Under the pieces are notes generated by a model. That model saw only the letters and a program-made list of their open reading frames with translations, ran no database searches and was not told the DNA's origin. A stretch of 64,000 bases of DNA, taken from contig OZ246887.1 in the NCBI GenBank assembly GCA_965231765.1, positions 992,001 to 1,056,000 on the forward strand, given 5' to 3'. Made by a program: the position numbers and the translations under genes. The stretch comes from JAAXHF01 sp963665955 (GTDB lineage Bacteria; Desulfobacterota; Binatia; Bin18). This document shows positions 23,931-31,805 of the stretch, piece by piece. Position 1 is the first letter of the stretch; each line of letters begins with the position of its first letter.

Positions 23931-25106
23931 TTACCTCCGATAAATCAGCGAATCGCCATAGGCATTTGCCCACTGGGCGACCTCGGCATTTGACACTTGC
24001 CGCTCGCCACATTCTCCGCGCAATTGGCGTACCAGCTCGACCTGATGGTTCCAGCCCATGATATGTCCCTCAGACATGAGTCCGCCGTTGGTATTCATCG
24101 GTAGCTCTCCACCGACTTCAATGCGGCCGCCTTGGGTAAACGCGGCGGCCTCGCCCTGGCCGCAGAAACCAAACCGCTCTAAAGCTGTCCAGGCCAGAAT
24201 GGCAAACGCGTCGTAAGAGAACAGCACATCGATGTCTTTGGGCGAGATACCTGCCATTGCGTACACCGGCTGCACTCCCGGTTCGTAGTCAAACACCTCT
24301 TGCTGTGAGGTCCCAAAGCCAGGATAGGTCCAGATGAATTCGTGCCGCCCAGCCGGTAAACCTTGCATGCCACTGATATAGACTGGCGGCTTTTTACAAT
24401 CCTTGGCCCGTTCACTGCTCGTCACCAGCACACAGGCCGCGCCATCATTGATCAGGCAGTAATCCAGCAAGTGCAGAGGCTCGCAGACAAAACGGGAATT
24501 TTGGTGGTCATCAACTGTAATCGGCTCCCGCATAATCGCCCCAGGATTCAGCGCAGCATGTTTGCGAAACGCGACGGCAACGGAAGCCAAGTCACGACTC
24601 GTCGCCCCAAACCGGTCAAAATATTTCTGGGCCACCAGAGCAGCCCCCGCACCAGGTGAAGTCATGCCAAAGACCGGGTCCTCGCCATGTCCGCCACCGG
24701 CCTCGCGGCCGCCCTCTGTGTCGCCTGCCCCACCCATCATTGGTTTCCGAAAACCCGAAAAACTAATCGAGGCGAGACACGCAACAGTCTTCGCCAAGCC
24801 AGCGCTGACCATAAGAGCCGCCCATTGCAGACAGCTGGCGGTAAAACGGCCATGCGCCCAGGTTTGATTGTACGCTTGCAGCTTCAGGCCCAAGGCATAG
24901 GCCAAGGTGTCGGCGTCCGCCCCGATAGGTGTACCAAAACTGACAATCAGCCCGTCTAAATCGTCACGTCCGAGCCCCGCATCATCCAGCGCATTCCGAA
25001 TCGCCTCGCCCGCCAGATCAATCTGGCTGCGGTTCAGACGACGGCCATACGGCGAGTGTCCCACACCGCACACAGCGGCTTTGTCCTTCAAATCCCACTC
25101 GGGCAT
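23931..25106 (-). CDS. Thiolase-family protein (SCP2/lipid-transfer type)
   Basis: A 391-residue thiolase-fold protein: AAVCGVGHSPYGRRLNRSQIDLAGEAIRNALDDAGLGRDDLDGLIVSFG at the start and MNTNGGLMSEGHIMGWNHQVELVRQL near the end with the conserved His. A Cys is present in TASCLQW near the expected nucleophile, but the usual CxSG context is missing, as in the SCP2-type group that works with DUF35 proteins. Members act as retro-Claisen/aldol catalysts on CoA thioesters. AAGGAGG stands 7 bp before the ATG at 25106. Co-transcribed with the DUF35 gene. Confidence 0.85.
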   Translation of the reverse strand: MPEWDLKDKAAVCGVGHSPYGRRLNRSQIDLAGEAIRNALDDAGLGRDDLDGLIVSFGTPIGADADTLAYALGLKLQAYNQTWAHGRFTASCLQWAALMVSAGLAKTVACLASISFSGFRKPMMGGAGDTEGGREAGGGHGEDPVFGMTSPGAGAALVAQKYFDRFGATSRDLASVAVAFRKHAALNPGAIMREPITVDDHQNSRFVCEPLHLLDYCLINDGAACVLVTSSERAKDCKKPPVYISGMQGLPAGRHEFIWTYPGFGTSQQEVFDYEPGVQPVYAMAGISPKDIDVLFSYDAFAILAWTALERFGFCGQGEAAAFTQGGRIEVGGELPMNTNGGLMSEGHIMGWNHQVELVRQLRGECGERQVSNAEVAQWANAYGDSLIYRR

Positions 25107-25168
25107 CAACGGCCCTCCTTCGGCTGACAGGGTAGGATAGAACAGCGGGAGGTGTCAACAGGAAACAC

Positions 25169-26083
25169 TTACCGAATGATAATGGGATTTGACTCAATCT
25201 GATCCAGCATTTGTGGAAACGGCTTGTCACAAAAGTCCAGCCGGATATGGAGTTGCTCGTCCGCTCGAACATCCTGCGGAATAGTCCAGCGCAGTATTTT
25301 GTCACGTGGGTCGCGGACGGCCAAACACGCGTCCGGCTCGCCAGTCACGGAAAATTTTTGTAGGACGTTCCCCTCCCGGACAAAAGCAAAGCCGGAGACG
25401 ACGCCGAACGGATAGTCAGTAATACGGGCCAGCCGCAGCTGGATCGTTTCCCCGGACAGATACCTGTCCTTATCCGTCCGCACCATAATACGCTTATTGT
25501 GGTCCGAAACGTTGGTCCGCACTTGGGACGAGGTTCCATCCCAATGCCGTGCGGGTCCGGTATCCACATGCAGGGAGCTGCCGTGGTAATAGCCCACCCC
25601 ACAGCAGTCGAGGCCTTTGAGAATCTCAAAGGCCTGGGCACCGAGGCGTTTGCCGACCCGGAGGTCAGCAGCCATGCCTTCCATGTGGAGGCTCGTCTTG
25701 GCCGCCAGTACGCCCCGTTTTCGCAGCTGGGCGTTGTAGGCTGGGCTACGGTAGCCCGAAATAATACGGATCGGCCGCTGAAAGCGGTCCTCAAAATAGT
25801 CGAGAAAGGAAATGAAGCGCAGCGAGATATGCGCGTCCGAGGAAGCCTTGATGCCGAAAATGCGATCGATTTGTTGCCAGGCTTTAGGGGGATACGACCC
25901 GTCTGGCAAACGATAGCGCAGCGTTGCCGAGCGGCCGTTCTTGGCGTTCGACAGCTGGATGAGACCATCACCGCTCAGGAAATACCGGTCGGTGGGCTGG
26001 CCGGATTGTACGGGCTCTGCCCAGCCAAGATTCCCTCCGCACAACACAAAAAAGCTGACTAAAACCACGCTCCACATACGCAT
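25169..26083 (-). CDS. DUF882/M15-like secreted peptidase-fold protein
   Basis: A 304-residue protein with a signal peptide (MRMWSVVLVSFFVLCGGNLGWAEP). Residues about 70-185 form the DUF882/peptidase M15-like domain of the YcbK type: RIISGYRSPAYN, SLHMEGMAADLRV (His and Asp ligands) and SLHVDTGPARHW (His). These residues match the zinc site of LAS-type peptidoglycan peptidases. About 120 further residues form a strand-rich domain that I cannot name. It probably acts on peptidoglycan or surface material in the periplasm. The ATG at 26083 after a G-rich ribosome site is preferred to one seven codons upstream. Confidence 0.75.
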   Translation of the reverse strand: MRMWSVVLVSFFVLCGGNLGWAEPVQSGQPTDRYFLSGDGLIQLSNAKNGRSATLRYRLPDGSYPPKAWQQIDRIFGIKASSDAHISLRFISFLDYFEDRFQRPIRIISGYRSPAYNAQLRKRGVLAAKTSLHMEGMAADLRVGKRLGAQAFEILKGLDCCGVGYYHGSSLHVDTGPARHWDGTSSQVRTNVSDHNKRIMVRTDKDRYLSGETIQLRLARITDYPFGVVSGFAFVREGNVLQKFSVTGEPDACLAVRDPRDKILRWTIPQDVRADEQLHIRLDFCDKPFPQMLDQIESNPIIIR

Positions 26084-26308
26084 TTCCGCCCCCTGCTGAC
26101 TCAACTATCCGCCCCGAATCCTAAAAGCCTCTTTTTGTCAGGTCAAGACAACACCCACCTGAGGCCATCAAAAGAGGCCGCGACTTCGAGCAAAGCCCAC
26201 CCACCCGTTGAACTGACACAGCCGGTATGACATGGATGTAGTGGACAATGTGGTCGTCCCCACCACGGAGAGGAAGGCCGGCCGGACAAAAGGTCGGAAC
26301 CCAAACGT

Positions 26309-27886
26309 ATGACACTCGTAACTTGGTCGTGGTTCTTCCTGGTCATCTATATCGGCGGCATGCTGACCATCGGGGTGTTGGCCCAGCGGCGCGTCAAGAA
26401 CGCCGACGATTTTGCCACCGCACGCAGCTCCTACGGCCCGCTATTTCTGGCCCTGGCGTTTTCCGCCACTACGGTCAGCGGGGCAACCTTCCTGGGCATG
26501 CCGGGGCTGAGCTACACCTGGGGGCTGACCACCATGTGGGGCGTCTTTCTGACCCCGGTCGGCCTCGGTTTGGGCATGTTGCTCACCATGCGCCTGATCA
26601 CCAAGTCCGGGCATCGCTTCGGCAACCGCTCCATCCCCGAGTACCTCGGCGACCGCTACCAGTCCGAAGGCATTCGGGTGCTGGTGTCGCTGTTCTCCCT
26701 GTTGTTGTGTTTCTATCTGGCCGGGCAGCTCGTGTCGGGCCTCGTCATGTTCGAGATTCTGCTGGGTCTGCCGCCGATCTGGGCTCTGATCATCACCACC
26801 ACAGTGCTGCTGATTTACGTGGTGCTGGGCGGGGCCCACGCCGACATCATCGCCGATGGGGTCCAGGCCTGCATGATGCTGCTGGTCGCCATAGTCGTCG
26901 TGGTCCTGTTTCTGGTCGGCTTTGGCCTGGAGCTGGGCGAATCGGCCAGAAGCGGATTCCTGGGGCTGGTCGATACTCTGGCCGCCCAGGACGAACACCT
27001 GGTTGGCGTCCTCAACACCAAAACCCCGCTCTATCACTCCTGGTGGTCGATTGCCTCGCTGGTGATCTCGCTCATTCCGCTGGGCATGCTGCCCCACCTG
27101 GGCAATAAGCTGTGGGCCTTGAGAGACAGCGCCGACCAGGGCCGCTTTCTGGCCTTCACGGTCATCTTCATCCTCACCCTGGCCATGCTGGCCCTGGGCG
27201 GTCTGCTGGCCCGGGCGCTGATGGGAGACGCCCTGTTTGCCGAGGGAGCGACCTCAAACCACGCCCTACCCCTACTCTTCATCGAACTGTTTCCGACCTG
27301 GCTGGCGGCGCTCGTCGGGGTCGGCGTGCTGGCCGCCATCATGTCCACCGCAGACGGGCTGGTGGTGTCCTCGTCGCAGACGATCGCCAACGACCTCTAC
27401 CGTCTGACCATAGCGCCGAGGTTGAAGCATCCGCCAAGCGAGGCTCAGCTCGACCGACAGGTCTTATACATCAGCCGGGTAGCCACGGTGGTCATTCTCG
27501 TCCTGTGTGCGGCCATCGCCTGGGCCTGGGTTGAAACCAACGTCATACTGATTGTCTGGATCGGGACCGGCGGCATCATGTCGGCATTTGCCGGTTCTCT
27601 GGTCTTTGGGGCCCTGTGGCGCGGGGTCACCCGGGTCGGGGCGTATGCCGGCCTGGTCAGCGGCTTTGTCAGCTTTCTAGTCCTGCACACCCAGCTGCTC
27701 AACCCGGCCTGGTTTCCGGCCGGCACCCTGCACGATGTGGTCGCCTGGCTGTACATTGAGGGCGTCAACCCATTTTCCTGCTCGTCCATTGCCGGTCTGA
27801 CCTCGGTGGTGTTCACCATCGTTGTCTCCAAAGTGACCCGGCCGCTGCCCGAAACCCACGTCCGGGCGCTTTTTGAGGGTGTTTAA
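26309..27886 (+). CDS. Sodium:solute symporter (SSS family)
   Basis: A 525-residue membrane protein with about 13 hydrophobic helices, starting WSWFFLVIYIGGMLTIGVLAQRR. The family core is seen in FATARSSYGPLFLALAFSATTVSGATFLGMPGLSYTWG and AAIMSTADGLVVSSSQTIANDLYR, the Na+-binding Ser/Thr-rich helix. It resembles the proline/pantothenate branch; the solute is not determinable. Codons are strongly G/C-ended, more than in the flanking genes, a trait shared with the DUF882 gene beside it. I see no clear ribosome site before the ATG and no operon partner. Confidence 0.88.
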   Translation: MTLVTWSWFFLVIYIGGMLTIGVLAQRRVKNADDFATARSSYGPLFLALAFSATTVSGATFLGMPGLSYTWGLTTMWGVFLTPVGLGLGMLLTMRLITKSGHRFGNRSIPEYLGDRYQSEGIRVLVSLFSLLLCFYLAGQLVSGLVMFEILLGLPPIWALIITTTVLLIYVVLGGAHADIIADGVQACMMLLVAIVVVVLFLVGFGLELGESARSGFLGLVDTLAAQDEHLVGVLNTKTPLYHSWWSIASLVISLIPLGMLPHLGNKLWALRDSADQGRFLAFTVIFILTLAMLALGGLLARALMGDALFAEGATSNHALPLLFIELFPTWLAALVGVGVLAAIMSTADGLVVSSSQTIANDLYRLTIAPRLKHPPSEAQLDRQVLYISRVATVVILVLCAAIAWAWVETNVILIVWIGTGGIMSAFAGSLVFGALWRGVTRVGAYAGLVSGFVSFLVLHTQLLNPAWFPAGTLHDVVAWLYIEGVNPFSCSSIAGLTSVVFTIVVSKVTRPLPETHVRALFEGV

Positions 27887-27937
27887 GCCTATGAGAAGTC
27901 CCCTCACCTAGCAGCTCTTCCACAGAAAAAATTCAGC

Positions 27938-28756
27938 TTAATCGCCCACGGCGAGCATTTCGGCAATTTCATCGAGATACTCTTTCAGAGACAATCCGTG
28001 GCCTTTTGCCAAAATCGCCAGCGTATCGATCTTTGTCCGCTCTCCCCTTTCGATTCTTCGCACCTGGCGTTCAGAAAGTCCTTGAATCTCGGCTTGCTTG
28101 ATCCCACGCTGCTTGCGCAATGCGGCAACGGTCGCTCCGAATCGAATGTCATACAGCAGTCTTTCGCGTTCCTTTTTCTCACGCCACGCATCATCTTTCA
28201 GGCAGCGAACCGCGTCAAAATCGATATGGACATCGCCCTCAGGCCAGTGCAGATAACTGCCTTCGCTGGAGATGGTAAATGAAGAACGGTGTTGTGCTGG
28301 AATGCGCTTCAGGGCGGGCATTTCTTCAAAACCAACTCTGAACAAGCTGTGGTCACAGGCCATGACAAAGAGCTCATCGTGAGTGACCTGGGCAGCGGCA
28401 ATGAGTTGATCCGGACAGCCAAGACTCCAGGCCATGAGCACACGCTTTGGGACCTCTTTCCCCGAGTGGACAAGAATACGTCGGCTGATTCTGAGTTTTG
28501 CCTCATAGAGCATCTGGGGTAAAAACTGAGCGTTGTCGTCTTCTCGGACGAAAAGGGTTCGGAGATGGTTTCGATGACGTACAGCACGGACAAACTCACT
28601 GACAGCAGGAAGGTCCGCAACAGAGGTGAGCACGAAAATATCCCGAGCGTTTACCTTTTTCAGATCCAGCTTTCGAAAAACGATGAAAGAAGGCGGAATG
28701 ATGTCATAGCTAAATGGGTCCTGGGCCCAGACGGTCATTTCAGTAGGCTTTGACAT
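27938..28756 (-). CDS. DUF2442-like / XRE helix-turn-helix fusion protein
   Basis: A 272-residue protein that I recognise only in part. Residues about 120-180 (ELFVMACDHSLFRVGFEEMPALKRI...YLHWPEGDVHIDFDAVR) resemble DUF2442, a small protein commonly paired with DUF4160. The C-terminus (ATVAALRKQRGIKQAEIQGLSERQVRRIERGERTKIDTLAILAKGHGLSLKEYL) is an XRE-type helix-turn-helix. The ATG follows GGGAGC and lies 2 bp after the stop of the frameshifted DUF4160 gene, giving the usual DUF4160-DUF2442 order. Such pairs are suspected toxin-antitoxin modules; here the antitoxin-like part seems fused to a DNA-binding domain. Confidence 0.6.
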   Translation of the reverse strand: MSKPTEMTVWAQDPFSYDIIPPSFIVFRKLDLKKVNARDIFVLTSVADLPAVSEFVRAVRHRNHLRTLFVREDDNAQFLPQMLYEAKLRISRRILVHSGKEVPKRVLMAWSLGCPDQLIAAAQVTHDELFVMACDHSLFRVGFEEMPALKRIPAQHRSSFTISSEGSYLHWPEGDVHIDFDAVRCLKDDAWREKKERERLLYDIRFGATVAALRKQRGIKQAEIQGLSERQVRRIERGERTKIDTLAILAKGHGLSLKEYLDEIAEMLAVGD

Positions 28757-28758
28757 GT

Positions 28759-29015
28759 TCAGCTCCCTCTCTCTACTTTGGCTTCCCACTCGATATAAAT
28801 CGCGTCTCTGTGCCGGAGCACCAAGCTTAAAAGTTCCCGCTGTTCTTTGGGGGAAACTTCATGTTGAAAGCTAATTTTCTGCGTTTACACGCACCGAAAA
28901 GGACGCGTATCTCCCACTTGTCCGGTTTACGGGCGTGAAAATGAGGTGGTTCGTGATCTGAGGAATTGAACCATAGGTCCACACCGGCCAGTTGAAAACA
29001 TTCCAACTTTCCCAA
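28759..29015 (-). pseudogene. DUF4160 protein gene with a single frameshift
   Basis: From TTG 29015 (after GGAGGAG) the frame reads a DUF4160 start: LECFQLAGVDLWFNSSDHEPPHFHARKPDKWEIRVLFGACK. Near 28875 the match moves to another frame, which continues KISFQHEVSPKEQREL, then SLVLRHRDAIYIEWEAKVERGS and a TGA at 28761-28759, two bases before the next gene. The length of 257 nt is one short of a full frame, so one lost base explains it. The gene is either broken in this genome or carries a sequencing error; the C-terminal half is fully conserved in character, so decay is recent. Confidence 0.7.
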
Positions 29016-29106
29016 AAAGCAGCTCCTCCGCTTTCTCCTAGAGAGCATACTCAAAACCGGACAATAAATCAATTTTGTACATTTGAAAAAATGTCTGGTA
29101 ACTGAT

Positions 29107-29259
29107 ATGCGCCGAGATGCTGTATTCGTGTTGAAACACGTGAGCAAGTCACGCGAACCGTTTGTCATCACCCAACGAGGACAAGCCGCGGCTGTGAAAA
29201 CTTTACGGCCAAGCTCGCTGGAAAAAAATGAAAGGCTTTGCTACTGTTCGCTCGGTTGA
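29107..29259 (+). pseudogene. Phd/YefM-type antitoxin remnant
   Basis: A short frame reads MRRDAVFVLKHVSKSREPFVITQRGQAAAV, which is the DNA-binding/dimer part of Phd/YefM antitoxins (typically ...VLKRVKESGEPVVITQRGRPAAV). After that it departs from the family and stops at 50 residues. The natural N-terminus (before MRRD) and C-terminal toxin-binding tail are missing or out of frame. No matching toxin is nearby. Confidence 0.55.
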
Positions 29260-29356
29260 TGGCACGGTGCACAGGGCTGAGGTGCACTGGTACGAAGGAC
29301 ATAGGATTGGACGCAAAGAATTCAAAATCAAATTTCCTTTGCTGGATGAGCTATGA
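29228..29356 (+). CDS. Small conserved-type protein, 42 residues
   Basis: Starts at ATG 29228 and reads MKGFATVRSVDGTVHRAEVHWYEGHRIGRKEF then KIKFPLLDEL. I have seen the pattern EIHWYEAHGIGRKEFKIK in small proteins of accessory regions; no function is known to me. The frame overlaps the antitoxin remnant and ends 1 bp before the next small frame. The ribosome site is poor. It may be a real small gene or the surviving part of a module. Confidence 0.45.
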   Translation: MKGFATVRSVDGTVHRAEVHWYEGHRIGRKEFKIKFPLLDEL

Positions 29357-29452
29357 ATGAGGGGCACGGTAAAAGCACCGTCCTTTGCGGTGTGCATCAA
29401 CAATGTAGAGTACAAGGCGTCGCTGGAGGTGGGAAAGCTGTATCCGGAGTAA
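29357..29452 (+). pseudogene. Truncated small protein of the YEASLEVRKLY type
   Basis: Reads MRGTVKAPSFAVCINNVEYKASLEVGKLYPE and stops at 31 residues. Small bacterial proteins with VVCxxNxGYEASLExRKLY continue with about 35 more residues (a DESGEDYLYP-type end), which is absent here. It is probably the front part of such a gene, cut 25 bp before the next gene. Confidence 0.4.
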
Positions 29453-29477
29453 GCAAACCAAAAAGAGGAGCCTGTGA

Positions 29478-30326
29478 ATGCCAGATACGAAGTGGTTGAG
29501 TCCGATCATTATGGAACCGGGCAAGCTAAAACGCGAAGCGGTGAAGCGCAGGAAGGCATATCAGGAACTGTCCGTGGAAGAGTCTGGGATACGCGGTCAT
29601 CTTGATGACGGGTGGGAGATTGACAGAGAGCTAAAAAGAAAAACTCGATTACGAAAGCGGTTGTCTCATGACCAAATACTTGAAAATCGAGTCTGGTACC
29701 TCTTCTATCTACTCGGATATCCTGAAATAAGTTCAGGAAGGAATTTCCAAATCACAATCCACCGTAAAAGTGCGGACCCTTATAAGAAGCAAATTGATGT
29801 TCTAGCTAAGGATGACGAAACGGTCATTGTCACAGAATGTAAATTATCTGACCATATTTATCGCCGAAGCCTACAAAAAGACGTTGAGGAGTTTTCTAAC
29901 CTCAAAGGACCTATTTCCAGTGCGATAAAGAAACACTACGGACCTGACTTCAAACCAAAGATAATTTGGCTCTTTGTAACAAACAATATCGTGTGGTCAG
30001 ATCCTGATAAACAGAGAGCCGCTGGAGCAAAAATTGATGTAGTTACGGAGAGGGAGCTCAGTTACTACTTGCAGATAGCTGACCACCTCCGTTCAGCAGC
30101 GCGATTTCAGTTTCTCGCGGAGTTCCTTAAGACTCAGAAAATCCCCGAGATGGAGAATGTACGCGTCCCTGCTGTCAAGGGAAAGTTAGGTGGTAAGGTT
30201 TTTTACTCATTCGTCTCAACTCCAAGACAAATGCTGAAAATATCATTTGTGAATCATCGATCTCTCAGCGATCCTAGCGGAGCACCATCTTATCAGCGCC
30301 TTGTCAACAGAACGCGACTTCGTTAG
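29478..30326 (+). CDS. Nuclease-like N-terminal part of a DGQHR protein (ends at an in-frame TAG)
   Basis: A 282-residue frame. A basic start (LKREAVKRRKAYQ) is followed by a PD-(D/E)XK-like core: KKQIDVLAKDDETVIVTECKLSD with Asp, then E-x-K in VTECK, and later QKDVEEFSNL. The end GGKVFYSFVSTPRQMLKISFVNHRSL...YQRLVNRTRLR is the normal lead into a DGQHR domain. The stop TAG (30324-30326) is followed in the same frame, with no other stop, by ISQFIYDGGFFPTNILVNF and the DGQHR frame. So this is very likely the front of one 775-residue protein. GAGGAG precedes the ATG. Confidence 0.7.
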   Translation: MPDTKWLSPIIMEPGKLKREAVKRRKAYQELSVEESGIRGHLDDGWEIDRELKRKTRLRKRLSHDQILENRVWYLFYLLGYPEISSGRNFQITIHRKSADPYKKQIDVLAKDDETVIVTECKLSDHIYRRSLQKDVEEFSNLKGPISSAIKKHYGPDFKPKIIWLFVTNNIVWSDPDKQRAAGAKIDVVTERELSYYLQIADHLRSAARFQFLAEFLKTQKIPEMENVRVPAVKGKLGGKVFYSFVSTPRQMLKISFVNHRSLSDPSGAPSYQRLVNRTRLR

Positions 30327-30371
30327 ATCTCGCAATTTATTTACGATGGCGGTTTCTTCCCTACCAACATC

Positions 30372-31805
30372 TTGGTGAACTTTTCAGAGAAATGTCGGTT
30401 TGACCCTATGGCGAAGGATAGCGACAATAACGTCACTTTTGGAAACCTCCACCTCCCATGCCGATATAGATCAGCTTGGATTATTGATGGACAGCACCGT
30501 CTTTATGGTTACGCCCCTTTGTCTGATGAACATCTGAACCAGAACATTATGGTCGTTGCGTTTGAGGAGTTGAAAAAAGAAGAAGAGGCGAATCTCTTTG
30601 TTACGATCAATCATGAACAGAAGTCTGTTCCCAAAACATTGCTGGACGACTTGGAGGGTGAGCTTAAATGGGGATCTACTCGTCCGACGGAAAGAATAGG
30701 AGCAATCAGTGCGCGTCTCATTGGGCTTCTCAATAACGATGTTGGAGAAGCACTGTACCAACGTGTCACACGGCAAGGTATCCCCCCATCGGAAAAGACA
30801 TGTCTTACAGTGCCAGCGTTGAAGGACGGACTTCGTCGGTCAGGACTCGTTGGGCAAGCTATTCTCAAAAAGAAGGAGTATGCTCCTGGCCCCCTTTGCG
30901 GAACTGGGGATTCGGAGACACTGGATAGAGCACGCGTGGTCCTGAACAGCTATCTTCAGCTCCTTGCAAGCGCAAATCCCAAACAATGGGAAGCAGGCCG
31001 GAAGGGATATCTCTGTACGAATACGTCCCTGCAAGCTTACCTGCAATTGCTTGGCGCCACAATCAGCTACATGGAGTCCAACAAAGGGCTCTCGGCTAGG
31101 GAACTTGAACCTAGTGAGATCATCGCTGAGATAGAGGAATACATTGATCCTATCCTCAAGTGGTTGGCCAAAGCATCCCCTGTACAAATGGAGAAGGAAT
31201 TCAAGGTCCAGTTTGGCTCTGGAGGCCCTAGAGAGTACTTCTATCGGCTCTGCCAAATGATCCGCAATGAATTTTCTGACTTCTCACCGGAAGGAATTGA
31301 CGAGTGGACAGAAGAACAATCAGAAGAGCGCGTTGCAGATGCGGATAAAAAACTCAAGGATCTCAACATCCAAGTGCAAAAGACAATTTTCGACATTTTC
31401 AAACAGCAGTATGGTGCGAGCGGTGATTCATACTGGAACAAGGGAGTCCTGGATAAGAAAATTAAAATACATGCGTACGAGAAATCCCAAGATGATGATG
31501 ACGAAGATCGTCTACCCCTCGAAAACTATCTGGACTTCATCGAATATAAGAAGATCGTAGAAAACAAGACTCATTGGCCCCTATTCAAATCCATTTTCGA
31601 CATCCCGGACCCAGGCGAGAAGGGTTATACCAAGAACATCCGATGGATGGAACGTGTCAATGAACTTAGGCGGATTCCTGCCCATCCCACAGAGAAACGT
31701 CGCTACAAGGCAAGTGACTTTGAATACATTGACTATATCCATGAAAAATTCATCAGTTGTGTCAAGACAGCTAACCTCAGTTCTGTGAAGGTAAACGGTG
31801 AGTAA
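30372..31805 (+). CDS. DGQHR-domain protein (DndB-like), C-terminal part of a split gene
   Basis: A 477-residue frame in the same phase as the preceding 282-residue frame. The motif SAWIIDGQHRLYGYAPL is the DGQHR signature found in DndB-type proteins and other DNA-modification/defence-linked proteins; LFVTINHEQKSVPKTLLDDL also fits. The last 180 residues are helical with an acidic DDDDED stretch. GTG 30372 is only the first possible start after the amber codon; it has no good ribosome site, and the 15 codons before it are still conserved-looking, so it is unlikely to be a natural start. The stop overlaps the Dam-type methylase by 8 bp. Confidence 0.75.
   Translation: MVNFSEKCRFDPMAKDSDNNVTFGNLHLPCRYRSAWIIDGQHRLYGYAPLSDEHLNQNIMVVAFEELKKEEEANLFVTINHEQKSVPKTLLDDLEGELKWGSTRPTERIGAISARLIGLLNNDVGEALYQRVTRQGIPPSEKTCLTVPALKDGLRRSGLVGQAILKKKEYAPGPLCGTGDSETLDRARVVLNSYLQLLASANPKQWEAGRKGYLCTNTSLQAYLQLLGATISYMESNKGLSARELEPSEIIAEIEEYIDPILKWLAKASPVQMEKEFKVQFGSGGPREYFYRLCQMIRNEFSDFSPEGIDEWTEEQSEERVADADKKLKDLNIQVQKTIFDIFKQQYGASGDSYWNKGVLDKKIKIHAYEKSQDDDDEDRLPLENYLDFIEYKKIVENKTHWPLFKSIFDIPDPGEKGYTKNIRWMERVNELRRIPAHPTEKRRYKASDFEYIDYIHEKFISCVKTANLSSVKVNGE

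Noticed and set aside
26441..27108. Long open frames overlapping the symporter on both strands
   Set aside because: They are shadows of a GC-rich gene; the symporter frame has clear membrane helices and family motifs, the others only Arg/His/Gln-rich low-complexity translations.
30324..30326. UAG recoding (for example pyrrolysine) as an explanation of the split DGQHR gene
   Set aside because: prfA in the same window is a normal release factor 1, many other genes would be affected, and a single mutation or error is simpler.
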